The notes: generated by a model not told the origin, from the letters alone. A DNA stretch of 21,646 nucleotides from an uncultured Candidatus Melainabacteria bacterium (GCA_934717895.1 CAKUZO010000033.1:1-21646), one strand, 5' to 3'. Shown: positions 12,516 to 19,709, numbered from the stretch's first letter. Numbers and translations are program-made.

Positions 12516-13289
12516 TTAATTTTTCCTATCAACGGCTTTTTTGGCTTGTTTCCACAATTTATCATATTCCCCGAATGAGTATTCTGTTAACGGTTTTTCT
12601 GCCAACTCTTCCATTTTTCTAAAACGAGCCATGAATTTATTGTTTGCACTTATCAAGGCTTGTTCTGCGTCAATTTTATTCCAGCGAGCAAGATTTACAA
12701 CTGCAAAAAGGATATCTCCGAACTCTTCTTCCATGTGCGCCTTGTCATGCTCTGCTTTCGCTTCCTTAAACTCCTCAAATTCTGAATTTATACATTCATA
12801 AAGCGTTTCTTCATCAGGCCATTCAAACCCTTGTTTTACAGCTCTTTTGCTAATTTTTTGAGCACTCATTAATGCGGATTGAGCTTTTGAAATCCCGTCC
12901 ATAGCAGATTTTCGTTCTGTTTTTTCTTCTTTTTTTAATTTGTCCCAATTGTCGACTATATCTTGTGTTGAACTTACTTTTACATTTCCAAAAACATGCG
13001 GGTGACGGTGGATAAGCTTTTCATTCAAACCTTTTGCCACATCGTCAAGGTTGAAATTACCTTCATCGTCAGCGATTTGAGCATGCAAAAGTACCTGTAA
13101 AAGAACATCACCCAACTCTTCTTTCAAATTATCCATATCATCAGAATTTATTGCGTCAACCGCTTCGTAAGCTTCTTCAAGCATATTCGGTTTCAAAGTC
13201 TTGTGAGTTTGTGCCCTATCCCATTCACAACCATCAGGAGAGCGTAAAATTCTAACAGTTTCAATTAGTTTATCCAAGTTTTCATACAT
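12516..13289 (-). CDS. mazG: nucleoside triphosphate pyrophosphohydrolase MazG
   Basis: Hydrolyses (d)NTPs to NMP and PPi, a nucleotide-pool house-cleaning enzyme. Length is 257 aa with the duplicated all-helical MazG domain. The first copy is RSPDGCEWDRAQTHKTL (16-32), LEEAYEAVDAI (37-47) and LKEELGDVLLQVLLHAQIA (55-73). The second is FEEFKEA (171-177) and MEEEFGDILFAVVNLARW (186-203). The metal-binding E-E-x-x-E and E-x-x-D patterns are intact in both. I chose the start at 13289 because AGAGGA lies 9 bases upstream, not the longer frame from 13343. It is a single gene, divergent from the 13429 operon. Confidence 0.95.
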   Translation of the reverse strand: MYENLDKLIETVRILRSPDGCEWDRAQTHKTLKPNMLEEAYEAVDAINSDDMDNLKEELGDVLLQVLLHAQIADDEGNFNLDDVAKGLNEKLIHRHPHVFGNVKVSSTQDIVDNWDKLKKEEKTERKSAMDGISKAQSALMSAQKISKRAVKQGFEWPDEETLYECINSEFEEFKEAKAEHDKAHMEEEFGDILFAVVNLARWNKIDAEQALISANNKFMARFRKMEELAEKPLTEYSFGEYDKLWKQAKKAVDRKN

Positions 13290-13394
13290 AACAACATATC
13301 CTCTTTTTTTAATTATTCTACATCTAACGGAGGAGAAATTCAATCAATAATCCTACAAAAGGTTGAGCCAATAATTTTTGCCTGATGATATCCT

Positions 13395-13400
13395 TATAAT
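13395..13400 (+). promoter_or_regulatory. -10 element of the 13429-14328 operon
   Basis: A perfect TATAAT sits 28 bases before the ATG at 13429; no convincing -35 is seen. AAGGA precedes the ATG at a normal distance. Confidence 0.5.
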
Positions 13401-13428
13401 GTCGAGATTATACGAAAGGATATTTAAC

Positions 13429-13941
13429 ATGGCAAATTTATCAGTATCATCTATTCGTGAAAGAATTTTTAACACAAGCAAACACGAATCAGTAACACAG
13501 AGAAATTCATCAAATCCATTTGCAGCATCTTCTTTCAAAGGTAACGTATTAACTGCAGATGTATTTGAATCATCAGCAAAAAAATCAAACAACAACGTTA
13601 ATTTCACAGGCAAACTAAAAGCAAGTGCATTGGTTGGCTCAATTTCAGGAATTGGCGAAAGATTTCAACACGCAATCAATTCGGTTGTAGCATTTGGAAA
13701 CAGAGTAAAAGAAAATGTTGTAAACGGTTGGAACAAATTGAACAGTATTGAAATTTCTTTCACTCCTGCAAAAGACAAAGCTGTTTCTATGTACAATTCA
13801 GCAAAAGAAATTTTAGGAACATCTGTTACAGATTTAGTTTCTTCTAAAACGTCAGCAAGATCAGTTGCTAAGATGGAAGACATGGTAATGGCAAGACAAA
13901 TGTTTGCGGACAGCGTTTCAGCTTGGGAAGCTGCTGTATAG
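13429..13941 (+). CDS. unknown protein with F-[K/T]-G motifs
   Basis: A 170-aa protein starting MANLSVSSIRERIFN (AAGGA about 9 bases upstream; the longer frame from 13378 has no ribosome site). The first 60 residues are Ser/Asn-rich and look disordered. They contain two short motifs, SSFKG (34-38) and NFTG (58-61), and a similar PNFNG lies near the start of the 18617 protein. The remainder is probably helical (GERFQHAINSVVAFGNRVKE, ... YNSAKEILGTSVTDLVSS). There is no classical signal peptide. It is followed after 15 bases by a second gene, so the two form an operon. Function is unknown. Confidence 0.78.
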   Translation: MANLSVSSIRERIFNTSKHESVTQRNSSNPFAASSFKGNVLTADVFESSAKKSNNNVNFTGKLKASALVGSISGIGERFQHAINSVVAFGNRVKENVVNGWNKLNSIEISFTPAKDKAVSMYNSAKEILGTSVTDLVSSKTSARSVAKMEDMVMARQMFADSVSAWEAAV

Positions 13942-13956
13942 TTGGAGGTTTGACAA

Positions 13957-14328
13957 ATGGTAGAAAAAAGAATAGTAAAAGACGTAACAAATATTATTGA
14001 TGGTTTGGGCAGAAATACAAACCCTGAAACTATCGCTATTTTGGAAGATGTTGGAACAAACTCAAAAGTTGACGCTATCAGAGAAATGACATCTCGTGCT
14101 TTGGTTAAGAAAAATATGCACGATTCTTTGAAAGTAGTTATTACGAACAAAGGAAAAGGCATTAACGATATGTCAACAGTTGTTGCAATGAGCACAATCA
14201 ATGAATTATTGTCATTGAACGACAAATCAGAAGCAATGAAAATTTTGGAAGAAACTGTTGATCAAAACTCTGACGAAGAAGTTAGAGATAACGCTCGTTC
14301 AGTAAAAGCTTTGATGGCACTTTCATAG
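13957..14328 (+). CDS. unknown helical-repeat-like protein
   Basis: A 123-aa soluble protein. GGAGG lies about 9 bases before the ATG and the gene begins 15 bases after the previous stop. It is predicted nearly all helical. Three segments of 35-40 residues end in similar Asp/Asn-containing turns (IAILEDVGTNSKVDAIREMT, VVAMSTINELLSLNDKSEAM, ILEETVDQNSDEEVRDNARS), reminiscent of HEAT/armadillo-type units. That likeness is visual only. It has no catalytic motif. It probably works with the product of 13429, with which it shares a terminator. Confidence 0.75.
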   Translation: MVEKRIVKDVTNIIDGLGRNTNPETIAILEDVGTNSKVDAIREMTSRALVKKNMHDSLKVVITNKGKGINDMSTVVAMSTINELLSLNDKSEAMKILEETVDQNSDEEVRDNARSVKALMALS

Positions 14329-14382
14329 ATTGAAAGTAAATATATAAATTTGCCAGATTTTATATATTGAACATACCCCTTT

Positions 14383-14409
14383 AAAAAGACTCCGTTCGGA
14401 GTCTTTTTT
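14383..14409 (+). terminator. terminator of the 13429-14328 operon
   Basis: AAAAAGACTCC (14383-14393), loop GTTC, GGAGTCTTTTT (14398-14408): a perfect 11-bp stem with a U-rich 3' arm. Confidence 0.93.
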
Positions 14410-14543
14410 ATATTGCAACTTTTGATTGAAATCTTTTGTAATAATGCATCTGGAAAGGTAAGACGTGAAACAGCTAAGTAAAACAGTCTTTATGCCGCGA
14501 ACAGTTCCTGTATTGTTAAGTTACTAGGTTTTAACATAATTGC
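14410..14543. other. non-coding stretch, possibly decayed
   Basis: No gene recognised. One plus-strand frame reads an ordinary-looking tail (NNASGKVRRETAK then stop at about 14477-14481) and continues after the stop as NSLYAANSS..., so a broken gene or insertion-sequence remnant is possible. No repeats, tRNA or known RNA motif could be identified. Confidence 0.3.
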
Positions 14544-14572
14544 AAAAAAAATCGTTGAAACTGTTCAACGAT
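14544..14572 (-). terminator. terminator on the minus strand, end of the phage-derived islet
   Basis: On the minus strand ATCGTTGAA, loop CAGT, TTCAACGAT (perfect 9 bp) followed by seven U's (plus-strand A's at 14544-14550). It lies just beyond the decayed gene end at 14583. Confidence 0.9.
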
Positions 14573-14582
14573 AATGTATTGT

Positions 14583-14645
14583 TCATTTTATTTTTGCTAT
14601 CCCAAATCTCGGCAGCCAATCTTCAACTGCGGGGGCAATATCAAC
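14583..14645 (-). pseudogene. decayed C-terminal gene fragment
   Basis: Immediately upstream of the minus-strand terminator, one frame reads VDIAPAVEDWLPRFGIAKIK then stop (TGA at 14583-14585), preceded by an in-frame stop at 14646-14648. It looks like a real protein C-terminus but has no start or body. A perfect inverted repeat ATATCAAC/GTTGATAT (14638-14660) sits at its broken edge and overlaps the stop codon of the next gene. I infer the tail of a deleted gene; its family is unknown. Confidence 0.4.
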
Positions 14646-14659
14646 CTATACTGTTGATA

Positions 14660-14875
14660 TCAATCTGCAACAAAACCATTTTGGTAAAATTTCACCAATT
14701 TTGCAAGATGCCATTCTCTTGCACTTATATCATCTATGCGGTTTTGAATATCTTCTAACTCAGCCAAAAGTGTCGTCATATCTTTGCGTTGCACCATCGG
14801 CTGTTCAAAATGCTCCTCGTCCTCACACCAAGCGAGTGGAAAACAATTATTTTCAAAAAGTTCTTTTTCGTTCAT
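14660..14875 (-). CDS. small acidic protein of the phage-derived islet
   Basis: A 71-aa protein starting MNEKELFENNCFPLAWCEDE. It is acidic, and its second half is a probable helix (TTLLAELEDIQNRIDDISAR). AAGGAG sits 9 bases before the ATG at 14875. The stretch AAGGAGTGT...ATGAACGAA is nearly repeated at the next gene upstream (15225), which suggests common origin or co-regulation. A strong hairpin (14893-14926) lies in its leader. Function unknown. Confidence 0.7.
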   Translation of the reverse strand: MNEKELFENNCFPLAWCEDEEHFEQPMVQRKDMTTLLAELEDIQNRIDDISAREWHLAKLVKFYQNGFVAD

Positions 14876-14892
14876 AAGATACACTCCTTCAC

Positions 14893-14926
14893 TTCGGTAG
14901 GCAGGGGATTTTACCCCCTACCACCG
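14893..14926 (-). promoter_or_regulatory. hairpin in the leader of the 14875 gene
   Basis: TCGGTAGG-CA-GGGG-ATTTTA-CCCC-CTACC-A-CCGA folds into a long GC-rich stem with small bulges, about 20 bases before the ribosome site. No U-tract follows on the minus strand, so it looks regulatory or stabilising rather than a terminator. Confidence 0.5.
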
Positions 14927-14994
14927 ACAAATCTCTAATCAACAGCTATAAAAATTTCGCCAAAGCCTCACTTCTAATAAAAAAGGATAAGCCT

Positions 14995-15225
14995 CTATGC
15001 TTCTGTGGTTCCTTTTTTCTGGTTTTGTGTAATGAATTCATGAATCATATCCACTAAATCAAAATTACCGTATTTAAATGTGTAAGGTTGGTTTGAATAT
15101 TCACTGTCAGAAATCCTCTGCAATTCTTGAACTTGTTTGTAATCCATAGAATTGAAATTAAAACTTGTCATTTCACCATAATCTAACATCAAATCTTCCA
15201 TATCCTGAAATTTTTCTTCGTTCAT
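14995..15225 (-). CDS. small acidic protein of the phage-derived islet
   Basis: A 76-aa protein starting MNEEKFQDMEDLMLDYGEMT. The start at 15225 is fixed by AAGGAG about 9 bases upstream; the longer frame to 15258 lacks one. It is acidic and Met/Tyr-rich, with a middle segment (VQELQRISDSEYSNQPYTFK) and a closing helix (LVDMIHEFITQNQKKG). There is no membrane span. Its translation-start region closely matches that of the 14875 gene. Function unknown. Confidence 0.68.
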   Translation of the reverse strand: MNEEKFQDMEDLMLDYGEMTSFNFNSMDYKQVQELQRISDSEYSNQPYTFKYGNFDLVDMIHEFITQNQKKGTTEA

Positions 15226-15364
15226 GAGTACACACTCCTTATTAACTTCTAGTAACAAATTTTATATCGGAATGTTTTGCAAAAAACTTTAAGGATTTAA
15301 AAGGTTTTGTTACATTTGTTTACAAGTTTTGGAAAAATTTCTTTTAATTGTTTTTTGTGTATTG

Positions 15365-15392
15365 AAAAGGTCGGTATTTTAGCCGACCTTTC
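15365..15392 (-). terminator. terminator of the tail-fibre gene pair
   Basis: AAAGGTCGG (15366-15374) and CCGACCTTT (15383-15391) form a perfect 9-bp stem. It lies 11 bases past the stop at 15403, with TTTT on the minus-strand side. Confidence 0.85.
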
Positions 15393-15402
15393 TTGTTAAG
15401 AA

Positions 15403-15825
15403 TTAGCATATAATAGGGTCTGAAATTTTTGAAAGTTCTTTTCTAAGTTCTGAAATTTTCTTGTTGTAATACTCTAACCAAGTAACATCGAGTTCCATCA
15501 TTGAAGGTTCTGCAAGAGCTCTGATGCGTTTTAAGTCCAATACGTCAAGTTCTTCAAGAATTTCTTTTTTTCTTATTTCATTTTGAATATTTAATTGTTT
15601 TATTTTGGCTTCCATTTCAGATAATTTTTGCCATTTTCCCATACTATAATTGTATTTGTTTTCATCAACCGCAATTACGTTGTTTTCAAAAAGAATTATC
15701 CGTTTCCCGTTATTTTGATCGTTTAAAAGCTCATTCCAATATTTGTCAGAGATTTCAATTGCTCCGTCAAATTTGTTAACATAAAACCCAAAGTCTTTAT
15801 TATTTTTGGTTCCATAATATTTCAT
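15403..15825 (-). CDS. probable phage tail-fibre assembly protein
   Basis: A 140-aa protein starting MKYYGTKNNKDFGFYVNKFD. The first half has short strands around KYWNELLNDQNNGKRI and IAVDENKYNYSMGKWQKLSE. The second half is a helical hairpin, EELDVLDLKRIRALAEPSMM then TWLEYYNKKISELRKELSKI. That C-terminal pattern (a helix with R-A-L/I-R-A-like spacing, then L-x-x-L-x-x-E) is common in tail-fibre assembly chaperones. It follows the tail-fibre gene by 26 bases on the same strand, their usual arrangement. The family call rests on pattern and position. AAGGAG precedes the ATG by 12 bases. Confidence 0.6.
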   Translation of the reverse strand: MKYYGTKNNKDFGFYVNKFDGAIEISDKYWNELLNDQNNGKRIILFENNVIAVDENKYNYSMGKWQKLSEMEAKIKQLNIQNEIRKKEILEELDVLDLKRIRALAEPSMMELDVTWLEYYNKKISELRKELSKISDPIIC

Positions 15826-15851
15826 TATTTATATTTCTCCTTTTTTATATT

Positions 15852-16526
15852 TTAATATCCGATTGCAATCCAGTTCATGCCACCAAAAACGCCCATACTT
15901 CCTATTCCAAATCCGGTAAGACTTTGAGCCGTAATCCCGGTATCACTTTTGGTATAAGCACTAGACCAACCTTGTTTTGCAAAAACCGGTGTTGCAACTG
16001 TTGTAAATGCGATAGGATATGTAATAGCAGATTGTGTTAGGCAACCCCATTGAATTATAATTCCATTCGGCAATTTTATATAACCGGGATTGGCGCAGTT
16101 GTATTCACCTATAATTGTAGACCATTTTGTCCAAGTATCTGTATAATTTCTTGTATAAATTTCGCCATTATATCCATCACAAAACCAAATTTGTTTTATA
16201 ACAGATTTGGAATCTCCTGTAACAATAAGCATACCGGAAGTTCCGATAGGAATATTGGCAGGGGTTACTGTTGCCGTAAAGACGTATACTCCTTTGGTTT
16301 TGTAATTGTCGAGGTCGGTGTCGGAATCTGTTACTGTGTGTTCCGTTATTAAGTCTGTTTTGTTTGCTTTTTCGGATAGTATTGAATTGATTTCTTTTAC
16401 GTCGTTTGACTGTGCTGATTTGTTTTCATCAATTTTATCGGCTAACGCAATAAAATTAGCATTAACTTCATCGGCACGAGCTTTTGTCCCCGGAGAAAAA
16501 GAATATGGTATCATCGAATTAGTCAT
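15852..16526 (-). CDS. phage tail-fibre protein (pyocin-knob and gp53-like domains)
   Basis: A 224-aa protein. The N-terminus (SFSPGTKARADEVNANFIAL, residues 10-29) is the short tail-attachment motif seen in many fibre proteins, then a coiled-coil-like stretch (about 30-60). Residues 70-140 (LDNYKTKGVYVFTATVTPAN ... YTRNYTDTWTKWSTII) match the pyocin-knob pattern. The C-terminus (148-224: GYIKLPNGIIIQWG, FTTVATPVFA, FGGMNWIAIGY) matches the gp53-like receptor-binding tip. It is complete and intact. AAAGGAA precedes the ATG at 16526. It is the first gene of the islet, divergent from acpS. Confidence 0.82.
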   Translation of the reverse strand: MTNSMIPYSFSPGTKARADEVNANFIALADKIDENKSAQSNDVKEINSILSEKANKTDLITEHTVTDSDTDLDNYKTKGVYVFTATVTPANIPIGTSGMLIVTGDSKSVIKQIWFCDGYNGEIYTRNYTDTWTKWSTIIGEYNCANPGYIKLPNGIIIQWGCLTQSAITYPIAFTTVATPVFAKQGWSSAYTKSDTGITAQSLTGFGIGSMGVFGGMNWIAIGY

Positions 16527-16601
16527 TTTTATTCCTTTCTTTAAAGACTAATTTGATGAATATGTGATTAAAAGCGTTTGATAATCAATTATATCACGTG
16601 T

Positions 16602-16631
16602 TTGCAAAATCTGTCAATCTTGTGCTAAAAT
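16602..16631 (+). promoter_or_regulatory. acpS promoter, leaderless start
   Basis: TTGCAA (16602-16607), 18 bases, TAAAAT (16626-16631) with an extended TGc just before it. Seven bases past the -10 is 16638, the A of the acpS ATG. There is no Shine-Dalgarno match between them. Confidence 0.65.
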
Positions 16632-16637
16632 CAAAGT

Positions 16638-16991
16638 ATGGCAATCGGTGTTGATATAGAAGATATTGAAAGATTTAAAGATAAGTCAGAAGCTTTTCTT
16701 AATCGTATTTTTACGACTTTGGAACTTGAATACTGTCACAAATTTAAGCACCCTGAGAGTCATTTAGCTGCTCGTTTTTGTGCGAAAGAAGCTGTTGTAA
16801 AAGCTTTGACGGCTCTTAATGTTTTGGATATTTCATATAACGAAATTGAAGTTTTTCATAACGAAAATAAATGTCCTCAAATTCGCATTTTAAAAAAGCT
16901 AGAAAAAGAAATTTGTTTTCAAGTTAGTTTGTCGCATGATCATACAAAAGCTATTGCTTTTGTTACAGCGGAGATTATTTTTACAAAATAG
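16638..16991 (+). CDS. acpS: holo-[acyl-carrier-protein] synthase
   Basis: Transfers 4'-phosphopantetheine from CoA to a serine of apo-ACP, activating fatty-acid synthesis. Length is 117 aa, normal for the trimeric AcpS class. The motifs are present: IGVDIEDIERF (3-13, metal-binding Asp6), a TTLELEYC segment (26-33), HLAARFCAKEAVVKAL (42-57, with Lys50 and Glu51), and VSLSHDHTKAIAFV near the end. The ATG lies exactly at the predicted transcription start. A phosphohexose mutase follows on the same strand after 83 bases, possibly with its own promoter. Confidence 0.95.
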   Translation: MAIGVDIEDIERFKDKSEAFLNRIFTTLELEYCHKFKHPESHLAARFCAKEAVVKALTALNVLDISYNEIEVFHNENKCPQIRILKKLEKEICFQVSLSHDHTKAIAFVTAEIIFTK

Positions 16992-17074
16992 CAGGTCGTT
17001 TTTATAAAATATTTGCGATTGTATCTTATTTCTTATATGATTATGTAGAAAGAGATAATATTGAGGCAAAAAAA

Positions 17075-18445
17075 ATGGGCGAAATTAAATTTGGAACAGA
17101 CGGCTGGAGAGCAGTTGTCGGAAAAGATTTTAACGAAGAAAATGTTAGAACTGTAATAAAAGCTATTGGGAAATATGTTTATGACAATTTTGGCACTGAT
17201 AAAAAAATTATTGTAGGCTATGATCCTCGCAATATGGCATTGGAATTTGCGGAGCAAACAGCCGAACAGCTGGCGGAATACGGGTTTAGTGTACTTTTGT
17301 CAAATAAAGTTATTCCAACTCCTGTACTTGCATACAATGCAAAACACCTTAACGCTTGTGCTGTAATGTTTACAGCTTCACATAATCCGCCTGAATATTT
17401 AGGGATAAAATTTATTCCGGACTATGCAGGGCCTGCAACTTCTGAGATTACGGACGAATTAATGTATAATCTTCATGCAAACTTTAAGTTGCAAGGTGGC
17501 GGGCATGTTGCTAAATACAATTTTGCACCTGATTATTTTGCACATATTGAAAAACTGATTGATTTCAAAAAAATTAAAACTTTGAATAAAAATATAATTT
17601 TTGATGGGCTGTATGCCGCAAGTATCGGCTATTTCGATAAGTTGCTGGAAATTCATGGGATTGAGTTTGAAAGTCTTCACATGTTCCACGACGTGAACTT
17701 TGGCGGTGGTATGCCAGAGCCAAAACCTAAATATTTAAAAGAATTGATAGAAAAAGTTAAATCGACTCCGAATTCTGTTGGCTTTGCAAACGATGGTGAT
17801 TCTGACCGGTTTGGGGCTATTAACGAAGAAGGAGAATATGTTTCGCCAAACGAAATTATCTCGATATTGCTGATGCATTTGAAAAAGCACAAAAATTATG
17901 AAGGCTCCCTTGTAAAAACAGTAGGGGCAAGTCTTTTGCTAAACAAAGTTGCCGAGAAACTTGGTGTTGATGTGGTTGAAACTGCTGTTGGATTTAAGCA
18001 CGTCGGGGAAGCTATGCGAAAATTTAATCCGATTATCGGCGGAGAGGAATCAGGCGGATTGAGTATCCAAGGACATATTCCGGAGAAAGACGGTATTCTG
18101 GCTAATTTACTGATTTTGGAAGCTATGGCTTATGAAAATAAAGCTCTTGTTCAACTTCAAAAAGATTTATATGATTTTGTAGGTTGCAAATTCTACAATG
18201 ATAGGATTGACAAACGTCTTGAAAATGTTGAAGAAATTAAGCCGGTGCTTGAAGAATATAAGAATAAAAAGTCAATTGGCGATTTTGTTGTGAAAAATAT
18301 TGACACCAAAGATGGTGTAAAGCTTTATTTTGATGATAATTCAAGTTGGGTGTTGGTTCGCCCGAGCGGAACAGAGCCGTTGTTGAGAATTTATTTTGAA
18401 AGCGACAGTGTTGAAAAATTGGAAAAATTAAGAAACTTACTTTAA
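17075..18445 (+). CDS. phosphoglucomutase/phosphomannomutase family protein
   Basis: An alpha-D-phosphohexomutase of 456 aa, moving phosphate between C1 and C6 of a hexose (glucose, mannose or glucosamine). All four active-site loops are intact: phosphoserine loop TASHNPP (100-106, Ser102), Mg loop DGDSDR (240-245), sugar loop GGEESGG (322-328) and phosphate loop RPSGTEP (429-435). The N-terminal GTDGWR and overall form resemble the cyanobacterial PGM/PMM type rather than classical GlmM. Substrate cannot be told from sequence. GAGG lies about 8 bases before the ATG. acpS is upstream. The 3' side has only a weak palindrome (CTTGATATATCAAG) before a T-rich stretch. Confidence 0.92.
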   Translation: MGEIKFGTDGWRAVVGKDFNEENVRTVIKAIGKYVYDNFGTDKKIIVGYDPRNMALEFAEQTAEQLAEYGFSVLLSNKVIPTPVLAYNAKHLNACAVMFTASHNPPEYLGIKFIPDYAGPATSEITDELMYNLHANFKLQGGGHVAKYNFAPDYFAHIEKLIDFKKIKTLNKNIIFDGLYAASIGYFDKLLEIHGIEFESLHMFHDVNFGGGMPEPKPKYLKELIEKVKSTPNSVGFANDGDSDRFGAINEEGEYVSPNEIISILLMHLKKHKNYEGSLVKTVGASLLLNKVAEKLGVDVVETAVGFKHVGEAMRKFNPIIGGEESGGLSIQGHIPEKDGILANLLILEAMAYENKALVQLQKDLYDFVGCKFYNDRIDKRLENVEEIKPVLEEYKNKKSIGDFVVKNIDTKDGVKLYFDDNSSWVLVRPSGTEPLLRIYFESDSVEKLEKLRNLL

Positions 18446-18616
18446 TTGCAACATCAACAAAAATAAAAAATATTAACAAATGTAAACGCTGAAAAGGCTT
18501 GATATATCAAGATTTTTCAAGAATATTTTTGTTTTTTATGCTTAAACTAGCAAGTAAAAACATGTTCTTGATTTATATACATGCAAAGTGTAGAAATAGG
18601 AGGTTAAATACCAAAA
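18446..18616 (+). other. gap before the membrane-anchored unknown
   Basis: It holds the palindrome CTTGATATATCAAG followed by ATTTTT (18499-18517), a weak possible terminator for the mutase, and AGGAGG at 18598-18603. That AGGAGG is 13 bases from the next ATG, longer than usual. No promoter could be picked with confidence. Confidence 0.4.
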
Positions 18617-19609
18617 ATGGAAGTTAAAGCAATTAGTACCCCGAATTTTAACGGTCGTAATGACAAACAAATTATTAGTAGAAAAAATCAAGAAAATAAT
18701 ACTTACCCTCAAATAGATTCAACAGTTGACAAAAGAACAGCAAAAGCTATGCGTAATATGATTTTTGGCTTAATGGCATTAGGAGCATCAGCAGGTGCTG
18801 TTTCAAGTTGTGATGATTTGACATCTGCTTCTGCGTCGGCAAGTGCATCAGCTTGGGCTTGGTCAATCGGTGGAAATTGCCATCACCACGATACTGTAAC
18901 AATAGTTAAACGCGATACAATTAATAAGACAGATACAATAATTCACACAGTTATTCAACCTATTTATGTAAAAGATTATCCGTTCCATATTGGTGATTCT
19001 TTGATTGATCAAGGGCGAAACATTGGCGTTCCGGTTGATGGACCTATTCCTGACGGTTCAAACAATGTTGTTTATGTAGGCTCAAAGGCTCACAACCGTT
19101 ACGATAACAAGTTCTATGAATCAATGGTTGACAGTGTTGGCACAAATAAACGAGAATTGTCTCTTGTAAGTAAAATTGTTGATATGTACGATGAAGGAAA
19201 ACCAAAAACAACTTATATGAAAACTGTTGTAACAGATGTTCCGGGCAAAGGTATCAAATTGACAAGATACGTTGCTGACACAGATAAAAAACCGACTGAT
19301 AAAGAAGAATATTTGTGGAATTACGCAGGTTATGAAGTTCGCACAAACGGTAGAAATGGCAAACGCAACACCCGTTCAATCTTTGACAATGCCGGAAATC
19401 TTGTCTACAAAGGCGACTTCCAAAAAGGCGAAGATCAAGGTTCATTCCTATATGGTTCTTTAATCTATGATCCGGAAACAGGTGACGTAATTACTGACGA
19501 CAAGGGCAACCCTGAATTCGCTCAATACGACTTTGACCAAGCTGTAATTTATTCAGATTTTGTAAAAAAACAAGAATTCAAAAACCCTGGTTGGTTTTAC
19601 GGCGAATAA
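18617..19609 (+). CDS. lipoprotein-like or membrane-anchored protein of unknown function
   Basis: A 330-aa protein. The N-terminus MEVKAISTPNFNG carries the short F-N-G motif also seen at 13429. After a charged stretch of about 45 residues comes a hydrophobic segment (48-64) ending AVSSC (Cys65), which resembles a lipobox but lies far from the N-terminus. An alternating Ser-Ala tract (about 70-79), AWAW, a His-rich CHHH, and DTVTIVKRDTINKTDTI follow. The rest looks like extracytoplasmic beta-rich repeats (MYDEGKPKTTYMKTVVTD, FDNAGNLVYKGDFQKGEDQG). Whether it is lipidated or simply anchored cannot be told. I do not recognise a family. A strong terminator follows. Confidence 0.78.
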   Translation: MEVKAISTPNFNGRNDKQIISRKNQENNTYPQIDSTVDKRTAKAMRNMIFGLMALGASAGAVSSCDDLTSASASASASAWAWSIGGNCHHHDTVTIVKRDTINKTDTIIHTVIQPIYVKDYPFHIGDSLIDQGRNIGVPVDGPIPDGSNNVVYVGSKAHNRYDNKFYESMVDSVGTNKRELSLVSKIVDMYDEGKPKTTYMKTVVTDVPGKGIKLTRYVADTDKKPTDKEEYLWNYAGYEVRTNGRNGKRNTRSIFDNAGNLVYKGDFQKGEDQGSFLYGSLIYDPETGDVITDDKGNPEFAQYDFDQAVIYSDFVKKQEFKNPGWFYGE

Positions 19610-19651
19610 CTAAAAAGCTTATAATCACTTTCTACACAACATAAAACAAGG

Positions 19652-19699
19652 CTTGCATCGACTCGGCTCCTTTCTAATTAATGTCGGTGCAAGTTTTTT
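19652..19699 (+). terminator. terminator of the 18617 gene
   Basis: CTTGCATCGAC (19652-19662) pairs with GTCGGTGCAAG (19683-19693): 11 bp with one wobble around a 20-base loop, followed by six T's. Confidence 0.9.
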
Positions 19700-19700
19700 A

Positions 19701-19709
19701 TGCTATAAT
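19701..19709 (+). promoter_or_regulatory. extended -10 promoter of the adenine deaminase gene
   Basis: TGcTATAAT, a perfect -10 with the extended TG, begins two bases after the preceding T-tract. The predicted start near 19716 leaves a short leader containing the AGGAG ribosome site. No -35 stands out because the terminator occupies that position. Confidence 0.7.

Larger units (their letters stand above)
14544..16526 (-). mobile_element. phage-derived islet (tail-fibre module remnant)
   Basis: Four minus-strand genes between housekeeping genes: a pyocin-knob tail fibre, its probable assembly protein, two tiny acidic proteins with near-identical ribosome sites, and a decayed gene end. No integrase, terminase, capsid or flanking att repeat is seen, so this is either a remnant or a small retained module, not a functional prophage. 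Confidence 0.5.

Noticed and set aside
13665..14225. 186-codon minus-strand frame opposite the 13429/13957 operon
   Set aside because: The plus-strand genes have promoter, ribosome sites and terminator; the minus frame has none.
14465..14524. GTG-started 20-codon frame (MKQLSKTVFMPRTVPVLLSY)
   Set aside because: A weak AAAGG lies upstream, but the peptide is neither clearly hydrophobic nor conserved-looking, and the neighbouring frame reads equally well as a decayed gene end.
14410..14543. Possible structured RNA or riboswitch
   Set aside because: I looked for SRP, tmRNA, 6S, RNase P and common riboswitch cores and found none; an Infernal/Rfam scan would decide.
14997..15032. 11-codon hydrophobic plus-strand frame (MLLWFLFSGFV) behind AAAGGA
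   Set aside because: It overlaps the end of the 14995 gene and lacks a promoter; composition alone is weak evidence.
18617..18811. Classical lipoprotein signal peptide
   Set aside because: The lipobox-like AVSSC is at residue 65 after a charged 45-residue extension, so standard signal peptidase II processing cannot be asserted.
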